Source: Planctomycetaceae bacterium
GTDB lineage: Bacteria > Planctomycetota > Planctomycetia > Planctomycetales > Planctomycetaceae
Assembly: GCA_017795105.1 (NCBI GenBank)
Contig: CP051247.1
Coordinates: 3,616,001-3,680,000, forward strand
Length of the DNA: 64,000 nt
Reading direction: 5' to 3'
In this document: piece by piece, positions 20,969 to 29,687 of the stretch
How positions within the stretch are numbered: the stretch's first letter is position 1
How the letters are laid out: each line of letters opens with the position of its first letter
Notes under the pieces: generated by a model
Told to the model about the DNA's origin: nothing
What the model saw: only the letters and a program-made list of their open reading frames with translations
Database searches by the model: none
Program-made: the position numbers and the translations under genes

Positions 20969-22198
20969 TTGTCAACTTTGGTTACAGATTTTGTTACTTC
21001 AGACATTTCGGAGTCACCCTTGGAGTCCGAACAATTTGATCAGTCGACGACATTCGCCGACTTGGGATTGCGTAAATCAACGGTGAAACAGCTGGCCTCT
21101 CTGGGCTATGTTCACCCCAGTGAAATTCAGCAGAAGTTCATTCCACCCGCCTTGAGTGGGACCGATTGTCTGGGGCAATCCCAGACCGGAACCGGAAAGA
21201 CGGCTGCCTTTATGATCCCCGTGATCGAACGCTTCGAGAAAGCCGATCACGATCCGCGGGTCCTTGTTCTCTGTCCGACGCGAGAGCTGTCGGAGCAGGT
21301 GGCCGAGGAAGCCCGGAAGATCAGCAGCGATTCCAGCCTGGAAGTTGCCACGCTGGTTGGCGGGCGTCCGCTGCGAAAGCAGGCGTTGCAGGTGGAACAT
21401 GGCGTCGATGTCGTGGTCGGAACGCCCGGCCGGATTATCGACCTGTTCAAACGCAAAACGCTGACTTTCTCGGCTCTTAAGACGGTCGTGCTCGACGAGG
21501 CGGACCGGATGCTCGATATCGGTTTCCGCCCGGACATCGAGTTCATTCTCAAGAACTGCCCGAAAGACCGGCAGACGCTGTTGCTCTCAGCGACGCTTCC
21601 TCCCGAAGTCGAGCGGCTGGCAACACGGTATATGAACGAGCCGATTCGCGTCGACGTCTCCGCGACGAACGTGACGGCTGATGCCGTGGAGCAGTTCTAT
21701 CTGACCGTCGACGAACATCGGAAGATGGATCTGCTCGTGCGTCTGCTGCGTCAGGAGCGGCCACGTCAGGTCATCGTCTTCTGCCGCACCAAACGGAAGG
21801 CCGACGAACTTTACAACCGGTTCCGCAATCGACTCAAACAGGTTGCGACCCTGCACGGCGATCTGCCACAGGCCAAACGGGACCGGACCATGAAGAGTTT
21901 CCGGGAAGGCAAAGTGCGGATGCTTGTGGCGACCGACATCGTCGGCCGTGGGATCGATGTCAGCGGGATCTCGCATATCATCAACTACGATATCCCCGAG
22001 CATTCCGACGACTACGTACACCGCATCGGCCGTGCCGGGCGTCTTTCTTCCGACTTCCACGGCCGGGCGTTCACAATGGTTACGCAGGCTCAGGGGAACG
22101 AGCTGACTCGCATCGAGATTCTGGTGAATCGCATGATTCCCGAATACAAGATCGAGGATGAAGAACTCTTCACCCCACGCGTGAAGCGGACTCTGTAG
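20969..22198 (+). CDS. DEAD-box ATP-dependent RNA helicase (RhlE-like)
   Basis: 409 residues. The conserved helicase motifs run in order: FADLGL Q-motif region, SQTGTGKT (motif I), PTRELSEQ (Ia), VLDEADRM (II, the DEAD box), LLSATLP (III), VIVFCRTK, DIVGRGIDV (V) and HRIGRAGR (VI). It unwinds RNA duplexes during ribosome assembly or decay. The start is TTG at 20969, preceded by GGGAAG; there is no ATG before the Q motif. The C-terminal tail after motif VI is short, so it lacks extra RNA-binding domains. It lies directly downstream of ftsH. Confidence 0.95.
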   Translation: MSTLVTDFVTSDISESPLESEQFDQSTTFADLGLRKSTVKQLASLGYVHPSEIQQKFIPPALSGTDCLGQSQTGTGKTAAFMIPVIERFEKADHDPRVLVLCPTRELSEQVAEEARKISSDSSLEVATLVGGRPLRKQALQVEHGVDVVVGTPGRIIDLFKRKTLTFSALKTVVLDEADRMLDIGFRPDIEFILKNCPKDRQTLLLSATLPPEVERLATRYMNEPIRVDVSATNVTADAVEQFYLTVDEHRKMDLLVRLLRQERPRQVIVFCRTKRKADELYNRFRNRLKQVATLHGDLPQAKRDRTMKSFREGKVRMLVATDIVGRGIDVSGISHIINYDIPEHSDDYVHRIGRAGRLSSDFHGRAFTMVTQAQGNELTRIEILVNRMIPEYKIEDEELFTPRVKRTL

Positions 22199-22203
22199 CC
22201 GTT

Positions 22204-22761
22204 TCAGGAAGGCTTCCGGCCGGAGACTGTTTCGACGTCTTCGTCCGGAACCGTGAATGGCGGAAACGTCTCGAGGTGTTTCGATTCGTTGTAGTGGTTG
22301 AGCGCCCAGTGATTGGAGAGGAACGCGAGTTCGTCCCAGGGAATGTCGTCCCAGTCAAAAAGGTCAACCTCGAGACTTTCAGGGCCGGGGCCGAACTCCG
22401 GGGACGTCATCTGCCCGCGATAGATCAGATGCATCTGACCGGCTCGGGGAATTGAATAGGCCCCGAGCAACGCGTTGATCTCCACCTGCAGCTGGGCTTC
22501 CTCCCAGGCTTCCCGCTGGGCACCTTCTTCGGCGGTCTCTCTCAGTTCCATGAAGCCGGCGGGAATGGTCCAGTAGCCGTGGCGTGGCTCGATTGCTCGC
22601 CGGCAAAGAAGGATTTTCTCTTCCCAGGTGGCGACAACACCGACGATCACTTTGGGATTCTCATAGTGAATCCACCCGCAACGGTTGCACGTCAGGCGTT
22701 CCCGGTCATCTCCGATCGGAACTTTGCGTTCAAAATGAGTTGGGGGATCATAACCGGTCAT
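22204..22761 (-). CDS. Nudix hydrolase with N-terminal zinc-ribbon-like motif
   Basis: 185 residues from the ATG at 22761. A short CNRCGWIHYENPK motif near residue 25 resembles the zinc-ribbon part of NudC/ADP-ribose pyrophosphatase-like Nudix proteins, but only one CxxC pair is seen. The Nudix box GFMELRE, then REAWEEAQL seven residues later, is complete except that the usual glycine before the last hydrophobic residue is Gln. Probable substrates are NAD(H), ADP-ribose or related dinucleotides; this is inferred from the family. It converges on the helicase gene, with 5 bp between the stops. Confidence 0.88.
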   Translation of the reverse strand: MTGYDPPTHFERKVPIGDDRERLTCNRCGWIHYENPKVIVGVVATWEEKILLCRRAIEPRHGYWTIPAGFMELRETAEEGAQREAWEEAQLQVEINALLGAYSIPRAGQMHLIYRGQMTSPEFGPGPESLEVDLFDWDDIPWDELAFLSNHWALNHYNESKHLETFPPFTVPDEDVETVSGRKPS

Positions 22762-22955
22762 CGTCCGTCCGCCGAATTGCTTATCGTATTCCGTTCCGCC
22801 GATTCCTGCCGGACAAAACACGTTGAGTGAAGAGTCGTCGCGGCTGCATCGTTTCCGCCCAAGGAGCACGGCTGCGGGATTATAGTCCCGCGAAGCCGCG
22901 ATCTCTGCAGATTACCGCGACGTTCGGGCAATGTTCAATATTTCTGCCGGCAAAC

Positions 22956-23687
22956 TTATGGGGCATCTTCGGGAGGCGGAGTCTGCGGCGGGGGCGGATT
23001 GCGGCGGCGGAACTGGTCGAAGGAGTGCGACAACGAATTCAGCAGTGGCGGAACCTGCGGCACGGCCATGAAGACGCGAGCAGTGACTGAAGATCGCGGA
23101 TAGATGTTGGTCACGAAGTCGAAACAGAATTCCGTGGCCGAGTGCCGAATGAGCACCGCGTTGGCGTACGCTCCGCCGAGCATGTTGTCATCGAGCTTGA
23201 GATCGTCGTAGATCTCGTCGATCGATGGCGTGCCCCGCCCCTTCGCTTCGGATCCTTCGGAGGCGGCGATATTGCCATCCGGTCCGATCGATCCGACGAA
23301 GCTGCCATGCACGGTTCCCGACTCCTCCGGCGACTTGGGAGCATCCGGTGTCTTTCTGGAAGCCGAGCCAGGTTTAACGAGCTCGGGAACGGCGCCGAAC
23401 TGTTTCTCGTAATTGTCGACGCTCTCGCGCAGCGTTTTCACGAACTGCTCGACGACGGGGACAGGCAGAACGACTCGCGCCATCACGCGATCGGGTTTGC
23501 CCATTCGCAGTACGAAGTCGAGCACGAATTCGAAGTTCCCGCTCAGGATGACGGCGGCATTCGAGAAGACCCCAAGGGCGGCATTTTCCGTGACCCGAGC
23601 CGTGACGGCTCGGTGCTGAAACTCGGCATGCATCGGCTCGGAGGAGTCGTTATCATCGGGTTCGTTTTCCGGGTGTGACGCGTTCAT
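22956..23687 (-). CDS. Protein with two tandem DUF3467 domains
   Basis: 243 residues. Two copies of a DUF3467-like unit can be aligned by eye. Copy one (about 27-100) has FEFVLDFVLRMGKP and ARVVLPVPVVEQFVKTL. Copy two (about 160-230) has TEFCFDFVTNIYPRS and ARVFMAVPQVPPLLNSL. The linker is Ser/Pro/Gly-rich and the C-terminus is a Pro-rich tail after RRRNPPPP. DUF3467 proteins are usually about 100 residues with one domain, so this is a duplicated form. The function is unknown. It is divergent from the HerA-like ATPase gene with 150 bp between them. Confidence 0.8.
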   Translation of the reverse strand: MNASHPENEPDDNDSSEPMHAEFQHRAVTARVTENAALGVFSNAAVILSGNFEFVLDFVLRMGKPDRVMARVVLPVPVVEQFVKTLRESVDNYEKQFGAVPELVKPGSASRKTPDAPKSPEESGTVHGSFVGSIGPDGNIAASEGSEAKGRGTPSIDEIYDDLKLDDNMLGGAYANAVLIRHSATEFCFDFVTNIYPRSSVTARVFMAVPQVPPLLNSLSHSFDQFRRRNPPPPQTPPPEDAP

Positions 23688-23837
23688 ATTGGCCTGTTCG
23701 ATAGATTCAGGTTTGGGCTGTCTGCTTCACCTGTAACCGATCCCTGTTCGGGAGTAAAGGCGGACCATTCTGGTCAATGCACCCCGGAGAGTTTCGCCTG
23801 GTCCCATCATAATCTTTCTCCGCCGAGAGCCTGCCGC

Positions 23838-26315
23838 ATGACGTTGCCGAATTATGAAAAACTGGGTGTCTTCTACCTCGGACGGGAATACGACCTGGAG
23901 AAGGAAGAATCGAAGTCGGATGTCGTCCTGTACGAGAGCAAAGACCTGACCACGCACGCTGTCTGTGTCGGGATGACCGGGAGCGGTAAAACGGGACTCT
24001 GCCTGTCGTTGCTCGAAGAAGCAGCAATCGACAGCATTCCTGTGATCGCGATTGATCCCAAGGGGGATCTCGGGAATCTGTTGCTTACGTTTCCCGAACT
24101 TTCCCCAAAGCAGTTTGAACCCTGGATCGATGAAGGGGAGGCGCAGCGGAAAGGAAAGACTGTCGCCGAGCATGCGAAAGCGACAGCGGACCTGTGGCGG
24201 AAAGGTCTCGCCGAGTGGGATCAGCAGCCGGAACGCATTGCGAAGTTTCGAGAGTCGGTCGATCTGGCGATCTACACCCCCGGCAGCGATGCCGGCCTGC
24301 CCGTTTCCGTGGTGCAGTCGTTCGCGGCTCCCAACCAGAAGATCCTGGACGATTTAGATGCATTCCGGGATCGCGTGATGTCGGCAGTCTCCAGCCTGCT
24401 GGCCCTGCTGAAAATCGATGCCGACCCGATCAGCAGCCGAGAGCATATTCTGCTCTCGAACATTCTCACCGCCGCCTGGAAGCAAGGCCGCAGCCTCACC
24501 ATTCCCGACATCCTTCGCGAGATTCAGCAGCCGCCGTTCAACAAGGTCGGCTTCATGGATCTCGATACGTTCTTCCCGGAGAAAGATCGTTTTGCGTTCG
24601 CCATTCAAGTCAATAACCTGCTCGCTTCGCCGGGATTTGCCAGCTGGATGCAGGGAGAGCCGCTCAATATTGAGCGGATGCTGATGACGAAGGCGGGCAA
24701 GCCGCGAATCTCGATCATGTCGATCGCGCACCTCTCCGATTCCGAGCGAATGTTCTTCGTCACGATTCTGCTTAACGAGCTGCTCTCCTGGGTGCGCAGT
24801 CAGCCGGGCACGACCTCGCTGCGGGCGATTCTTTACATGGATGAAGTCTTCGGTTACTTCCCGCCGACCGCCAATCCCCCGAGTAAACTGCCGATGCTGA
24901 CGTTGCTCAAACAGGCGCGGGCCTTTGGCGTCGGCGTGGTGCTGGCGACACAGAATCCGGTCGATCTCGATTACAAAGGGCTTTCGAATACAGGAACCTG
25001 GTTCCTCGGGCGACTGCAAACCGAACGCGATAAAGCCCGCGTGCTTGATGGACTCGAAAGTGTCGCCAGTTCGACGGGAACGAGTTTCGATCGCAGTGAG
25101 ATGTCGAACATTCTCTCTGGACTCGGTTCGCGGAAGTTCATGCTTCACAATGTCCACGAGAATCATCCGGTCGTCTTTCAGACACGCTGGGCACTTTCGT
25201 ATTTGCGAGGTCCACTGACGCGACAGCAGATTGCTGAGCTGATGAAAGACCGCAAGGCAGCGATCGCTCCACCACCGGCAGTCGCTGCATCCGAGTCGGC
25301 GTCGGCCGCTGCGGCTTCTGCTCCCGCATTCGCTCAACCGACAACGGCCACGCTCGCACCCGCCATTTCGGATTCGATCTGTCAGCGACATCTGGCGATC
25401 GTAAGACCGCTGCCGAACAACGCGCGGCTCGTTTATTATCCGGGACTGCTCGGGCTGGCCAAGGTGCACTACGTCGATTCCAAGTCGGAGGTCGATCTGT
25501 GGAAAGAGGCGGCTCTCGTGATCGACGAGTACGCCGAGCATGTGATCGATATCTGGGAGACGGCCGAAATTCACTGGTCGCCAGATCTGACATTCGAATC
25601 GTCGGCCGAGTCCGGAGCAGGTTTTGCCGAGCTCTCCTCCGATCTGACGAAGTACAACAACTTTCGCTCTTGGCGGAAACATCTCCGAGACTTCATTTAC
25701 CGGGACGTTCAACTCCCGTTGTGGCGTGAGCCGGAGTCTTCCCTCTATTCCACTCCAGAGGAGTCGGAATCTGGATTCCGCATGCGGGTCGCCCAGCAGA
25801 TCCGTGAGCAGAACGATCTCGAAGTCGAGAAGCTGAAAGCCAAGTACAAATCGAAATTCGAGACCGCCCGCGATCGCGTGCTTCGCGCGGAGGAACGGGT
25901 CAAACGCGAAGAGGCTCAGTACAAGGAGCAGTCTTACAGTTCGTTCATTTCCATCGGTTCGTCGATTCTCGGCGCCCTTATGGGCCGCAAGGTGCTCTCA
26001 AAGACGAACGTCTCGAAAGGGGCAACCGCGATGCGAAGCGCAGGTCGAGCGGCCCGGGAGAAGGGGGATATCGCGATCGCCGAAGAGAAGCTGAAGGTCG
26101 AACAGGAAAAATTGCACGCTCTCGAAAAACAGTTCGACGAGGAAGTGGAAAAGCTGGAGCAGCGGGTCGATCCGGCTCAATTGCCAGTCGAAAGTTATCC
26201 GGTCAAACCGCGCAAGAGCGATATCAACGTCGCCGATGTCGCCCTGCTCTGGATGCCGTTCGCCGTGAGCGCCGATGGCCGCCGCGAAGCCCTCTTCGAA
26301 ATCGCCGAGAGCTGA
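23838..26315 (+). CDS. HerA/DUF87-type ATPase with C-terminal coiled coil
   Basis: 825 residues. Walker A GMTGSGKTG lies near residue 45, with VIAIDPKGDLGNL just after. Walker B is in AILYMDEVFGYFPP near residue 335, and VGVVLATQNPVDLDYKGL near 370 is the sensor-like stretch of HerA/FtsK/VirB4-type pumping ATPases. After residue 470 come an Ala/Pro-rich linker, a domain of unknown type (about 500-640), and a long charged coiled coil (about 655-790) split by a Gly/Ala/Ser segment. HerA-family ATPases move DNA or protein. No NurA nuclease or defence partner gene is adjacent, so the role stays open. Confidence 0.85.
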   Translation: MTLPNYEKLGVFYLGREYDLEKEESKSDVVLYESKDLTTHAVCVGMTGSGKTGLCLSLLEEAAIDSIPVIAIDPKGDLGNLLLTFPELSPKQFEPWIDEGEAQRKGKTVAEHAKATADLWRKGLAEWDQQPERIAKFRESVDLAIYTPGSDAGLPVSVVQSFAAPNQKILDDLDAFRDRVMSAVSSLLALLKIDADPISSREHILLSNILTAAWKQGRSLTIPDILREIQQPPFNKVGFMDLDTFFPEKDRFAFAIQVNNLLASPGFASWMQGEPLNIERMLMTKAGKPRISIMSIAHLSDSERMFFVTILLNELLSWVRSQPGTTSLRAILYMDEVFGYFPPTANPPSKLPMLTLLKQARAFGVGVVLATQNPVDLDYKGLSNTGTWFLGRLQTERDKARVLDGLESVASSTGTSFDRSEMSNILSGLGSRKFMLHNVHENHPVVFQTRWALSYLRGPLTRQQIAELMKDRKAAIAPPPAVAASESASAAAASAPAFAQPTTATLAPAISDSICQRHLAIVRPLPNNARLVYYPGLLGLAKVHYVDSKSEVDLWKEAALVIDEYAEHVIDIWETAEIHWSPDLTFESSAESGAGFAELSSDLTKYNNFRSWRKHLRDFIYRDVQLPLWREPESSLYSTPEESESGFRMRVAQQIREQNDLEVEKLKAKYKSKFETARDRVLRAEERVKREEAQYKEQSYSSFISIGSSILGALMGRKVLSKTNVSKGATAMRSAGRAAREKGDIAIAEEKLKVEQEKLHALEKQFDEEVEKLEQRVDPAQLPVESYPVKPRKSDINVADVALLWMPFAVSADGRREALFEIAES

Positions 26316-26350
26316 TCCCGAGTGTTTCACGCGCAGAGATAATACCGATA

Positions 26351-26526
26351 GGTGGCCCTGATAGCGGTGCTATCAGGGCGGCGAGGCCGTCGGAGAATGC
26401 ACCTGTCGTGGTGTGGACTGACAGCCTTCCCATAGTATTCCAGAGAACTGCACCACGTCTCAATTAGACGTCAAATACCACTTCGCCGACGGCTGCGCCG
26501 CCCCGAAAGAATCTTTCGGGGTCACC
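26351..26526. repeat. Hairpin-tipped inverted-repeat element A
   Basis: Between the convergent HerA-like and dapF genes. The left arm has a perfect 11-bp stem (26355-26379, GCCCTGATAGC and its complement). The right arm has a perfect 10-bp stem (26501-26521, CCCCGAAAGA and its complement). Outside each hairpin is GGTG in inverted orientation, and inside each is CGGCG followed by a CCGTCGG-type tract, again inverted. The two ends are thus inverted copies of about 47 bp with compensating changes in the stems. No T-run follows either hairpin. Confidence 0.6.
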
Positions 26527-26578
26527 CCGGTTGAGGGCGCAAGGACAGTTCGGCAAAGTTGGCAACTACGAATATGCT

Positions 26579-27415
26579 CTACCCGTTCCACTCACCGGAG
26601 AAGACCTCGGCGGCTGGACCGGTCATATAGACATCGTTGGTCTTCTCGCACCATTCGAGTTCGAGATCGCCGCCAAGCAGATGGCCAGTCACCTTACGGC
26701 CCATTCTGCCGGTCAGCACGCCAGCCACGGCGACGGCCGTTGCCCCGGTGCCGCACGCGAGCGTTTCGCCCGAGCCTCGTTCCCAGACGCGCATGATGAA
26801 CTCTTCAGACGAAACGACCTGAATAAACTCGGCGTTCACGCGACGCGGGAACGCGGCGTGCTTCTCGACCAGCGGGCCAATGTTGAGGACCCAGTCGTCG
26901 TTCACTTCATCGACGAAGGTAATGCAGTGCGGATTCCCCATGGAAACACAGGTCACTTCGAGCGTCCGCCCGCCAACTTCCAGTGGAGCATTCACGGGAG
27001 GATCGCCCGGCAGCGTGGTGGGGATCTTCGCGCTCTCGAGGATCGGCTGACCCATGTTGACGCGCACCCGTTCGACCTTGCCCTGCTCCGGGAAGACCTG
27101 CAGTTTGAGCACGCCGGCTCCGGTTTCGATCTGCAGTTCGTCTTTCTTTGCGATGCCGTGATCGTAAACGTACTTCGCGACGCAGCGGACGCCATTTCCA
27201 CACATCTCGGCTTCACTGCCATCGGCGTTGTACATCCGCATGCGGGCGTCGGCTTTGTCGGAGGGCTCGATCAGGATCAGGCCATCGCCGCCAATGCCGG
27301 TGTTGCGATTGGCGACGATCGGAGCGACGTCCGCTGCTGGTCCGGGGAGCTTTTCCTGGAACAGGTTGACGTAAACGTAGTCGTTCCCTGCTCCGTGCAT
27401 CTTCGTGAACTTCAT
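26579..27415 (-). CDS. dapF: Diaminopimelate epimerase
   Basis: 278 residues from the ATG at 27415 (MKFTKMHGAGNDYV). The two catalytic cysteines are in MCGNGVRC and ACGTGATA, and GNPHCITFV and RVWERGSGET match the family. It converts LL- to meso-diaminopimelate for lysine and peptidoglycan synthesis, which is relevant because planctomycetes were long thought to lack peptidoglycan. It starts 7 bp after the lactonase-like gene on the same strand, so they share a transcript, although their functions are unrelated. Confidence 0.96.
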   Translation of the reverse strand: MKFTKMHGAGNDYVYVNLFQEKLPGPAADVAPIVANRNTGIGGDGLILIEPSDKADARMRMYNADGSEAEMCGNGVRCVAKYVYDHGIAKKDELQIETGAGVLKLQVFPEQGKVERVRVNMGQPILESAKIPTTLPGDPPVNAPLEVGGRTLEVTCVSMGNPHCITFVDEVNDDWVLNIGPLVEKHAAFPRRVNAEFIQVVSSEEFIMRVWERGSGETLACGTGATAVAVAGVLTGRMGRKVTGHLLGGDLELEWCEKTNDVYMTGPAAEVFSGEWNG

Positions 27416-27422
27416 GATTCCG

Positions 27423-28541
27423 TTATTCTTTCGCTGTGAAGACGATACACATCGGCCGCTGGACTTCGAGGACCTGCCCAAGCGGGTCGAGTTGGCCCGA
27501 TTCCGGATTCACCCGGAAGGACACGATATTATTGCTCTGCATGTTGGCTGCAAGGTAAACAGATCCGGTTCGGTCGAGTCCGACGAATCGCGGATGATTC
27601 CCCTGTGTCGGCTCGCGTTCGACAAACGTCAGCTTGCCGGTTTTTGTGTCGACCCGAAAGACAGCCGTGCTTTCGTGGCCCCGATTCGAGCCGTACACGA
27701 ATTTGCCGGAGGGATGGACGACGACTTCGGCAGTCGTATTGTTGCCGCTGAAGCCATCCGGCAGGGTCGAGACGGTCTGCAACTCCGACAGTTCTCCCGA
27801 TTTTGGATTCAACTGGAGGACACTGATCGTCGAATCGAGTTCGTTGATGCAGTAAACGATGTCGAGCCTCGAATGAAAGGTGACGTGTCGCGGCCCGGCT
27901 CCTGGAGCGGCCTGCCAGTAAGACTTCTCTCGCAGCTGACGATCGTCCGTAATCTCGAAGACTTCGACATGATCGTTACCAAGATCCGCAACCAGCAGAA
28001 ATTGGCCATCGCGATGATAAGCGACGCCGTGCGGGTGCGGGCGGGTCTGACGCTTCTCATTGACGCTGCTTCCCTGATGTTTGATCTGAGACAGCGATTT
28101 CTGGAGCAGCTCTCCCTGCTCGTTGAGCGAGAGCAGTGACGTGCCGTCGCCCCCGTAGTGGCAGACGGCGACGGACGTGCCTTCCGGAGCGACTTCAATA
28201 TGCGTCGGGCTGCCGTCGTTGGTCTCGGCCTGACTGATCAGCTTGAGTTCCCCGGTTGCCCGATCGATCTGATAGGCGCGAATAACGCCCTTTGTCTTGC
28301 CGCTGATGCGATCTGCACACCCCGCGTAGAGAATGGGCAGTTTGGGATGCAGGGCCATGAAGCTGGTCTGGATTCCTTCGGCAGCCAGTTCGAGTTGGCC
28401 GAGTTCGCCCGTTTCTGGATTCAGGGTGGCCCGATAGATCGCCTGCGGATCGGGCGGGCTGGCGATGAACGCCCACTGATCGGCGGCAGAAGCCGAAGTC
28501 GTCAGAAGCACACTCGCGAGAAGCAGAAAGGCAGATCTCAT
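27423..28541 (-). CDS. Exported lactonase-family seven-bladed propeller protein
   Basis: About 372 residues with a signal peptide (about 1-20, ending SASAAD). The rest is a beta-propeller of the 6-phosphogluconolactonase/YbhE kind: blade motifs include AIYRATLNPETGEL, HPHGVAYHRDGQFLL, GPRHVTFHS and HPSGKFVYGSNRGH. Cytosolic Pgl members hydrolyse 6-phosphogluconolactone, but the signal peptide here argues for another, periplasmic substrate. The ATG at 28541 has AAGGA eight bases upstream; an in-frame TTG two codons earlier is less likely. dapF follows directly. Confidence 0.88.
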   Translation of the reverse strand: MRSAFLLLASVLLTTSASAADQWAFIASPPDPQAIYRATLNPETGELGQLELAAEGIQTSFMALHPKLPILYAGCADRISGKTKGVIRAYQIDRATGELKLISQAETNDGSPTHIEVAPEGTSVAVCHYGGDGTSLLSLNEQGELLQKSLSQIKHQGSSVNEKRQTRPHPHGVAYHRDGQFLLVADLGNDHVEVFEITDDRQLREKSYWQAAPGAGPRHVTFHSRLDIVYCINELDSTISVLQLNPKSGELSELQTVSTLPDGFSGNNTTAEVVVHPSGKFVYGSNRGHESTAVFRVDTKTGKLTFVEREPTQGNHPRFVGLDRTGSVYLAANMQSNNIVSFRVNPESGQLDPLGQVLEVQRPMCIVFTAKE

Positions 28542-28592
28542 CGACAAAGTCCTTGTTTCAAGAGGAACTCTACTGCAGTGGATGATTGGTCG

Positions 28593-29411
28593 TCAGTTGC
28601 CGCTCAGTTCTTTCGACCGGTCTGTCGCGGCGTTAACGGCATCGATAACCGCGCCGCGGAATCCGTGGTTCTCCAGCACGGAAATCCCGGTGATCGTGGT
28701 GCCGCCCGGACTGGTGACGCCGTCTTTGAGCTGACCGGGATGCTGACCGGTTTCAAGGACCATGCGGGCGGCTCCCAGGACCGTTTGAGCGGCCAGCTTT
28801 GTCGCGGTTGCTCGCGGCAAGCCCGCCAGCACGCCTCCATCGCTGAGTGCTTCAATAAACTGAAACACGTAAGCCGGACCGCTGCCGGACAGTCCGGTCA
28901 CGGCGTCGAGCAGTTTCTCGGGAACGCGCTCGCACAGGCCGACGCTTTCCATCAGTCCCTGAACGAGAGCCGCGGCCTGATCGGAAACACTCTCGGACAC
29001 AGCCATTGCTGCTGCACCGGCTCCGACAAGGCTGGGCGTATTCGGCATGATGCGAATGATGTTATCGTGCCCGCCGAGGTACGTTCGCAGGCTGTCGATC
29101 GTCACGCCGGCGGCGATCGAAACGACGGTCTGGTTCGGCTTCAGATGAGGAGCCGCTTCCTCGCCGACCGAACCGAGATATTGCGGTTTCACGGCCAGAA
29201 ACAGCAGGTCCACTGAAGTGACGGTCTGAGGAATCGAGTCGGTGCAGTCAACTCCAGTTTTCTCATGGAAACTGGCGCGGGCAGACTCGTTGACATCGCA
29301 GGCTTCGAGTTGGGCGCTGGCGATGATCTGCCTCTCCAGAAATCCGCAGGCAAGTGCCGTGGCCATCTGCCCGGCTCCGATGAATCCGACTTTGATCTGA
29401 TCGTATGACAT
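28593..29411 (-). CDS. proC: Pyrroline-5-carboxylate reductase
   Basis: 272 residues from the ATG at 29411 (MSYDQIKVGFIGAGQMA), which places the NAD(P)-binding GxGxM motif near the N-terminus as usual. Later motifs are LAVKPQYLG, RIMPNTPSLVGAGA, LSGSGPAYVFQFIEAL and TSPGGTT, the last two forming the substrate and dimer region. It catalyses the last step of proline synthesis. It sits 51 bp upstream of the lactonase-like gene on the same strand. Confidence 0.96.
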   Translation of the reverse strand: MSYDQIKVGFIGAGQMATALACGFLERQIIASAQLEACDVNESARASFHEKTGVDCTDSIPQTVTSVDLLFLAVKPQYLGSVGEEAAPHLKPNQTVVSIAAGVTIDSLRTYLGGHDNIIRIMPNTPSLVGAGAAAMAVSESVSDQAAALVQGLMESVGLCERVPEKLLDAVTGLSGSGPAYVFQFIEALSDGGVLAGLPRATATKLAAQTVLGAARMVLETGQHPGQLKDGVTSPGGTTITGISVLENHGFRGAVIDAVNAATDRSKELSGN

Positions 29412-29538
29412 AACGCGGTTTCGCTGCTTCAGTGAGTAGGCCGGGATATCCGCAGGCGTATCCCAGAAAATCGGACGTTCTTTGCAGGGACATAGCTTCG
29501 CCTGCCCCTGCATCCAGTACAGATGATTCACGCAATCA

Positions 29539-29553
29539 GCGGCAGGATGCCGC
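29539..29553. repeat. Small palindrome, copy 2
   Basis: GCGGCA and TGCCGC around GGA, followed by CGTCACGA. It is the same hairpin as at 13-31 with one base changed at the outer end. It lies in the 276-bp spacer between proC and the Gfo/Idh gene. The rest of that spacer holds only the terminator listed next. Confidence 0.5.
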
Positions 29554-29623
29554 CGTCACGATTGGATTATGACCGACTCCAGAGTCCGTTCACAGGGAAT
29601 GGGCCGGGGAAGCGACGTACAAA

Positions 29624-29660
29624 CGAAAAACCGGCCCGGCGAACTGGTCACCGGGCCGGC
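29624..29660 (-). terminator. Intrinsic terminator of the Gfo/Idh gene
   Basis: Read on the minus strand, CCGGCCCGG and CCGGGCCGG form a perfect 9-bp GC stem around an 11-nt loop, directly followed by five T residues. It lies 28 bp past the stop of the oxidoreductase gene. Confidence 0.85.
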
Positions 29661-29687
29661 TGAGTTTAATTCCTTTTCAGGAATGTC

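Noticed and set aside
24354..25712. 452-codon open frame on the minus strand inside the HerA-like gene
   Set aside because: Arg/His-rich composition typical of a shadow frame, with no ribosome site and no motif.
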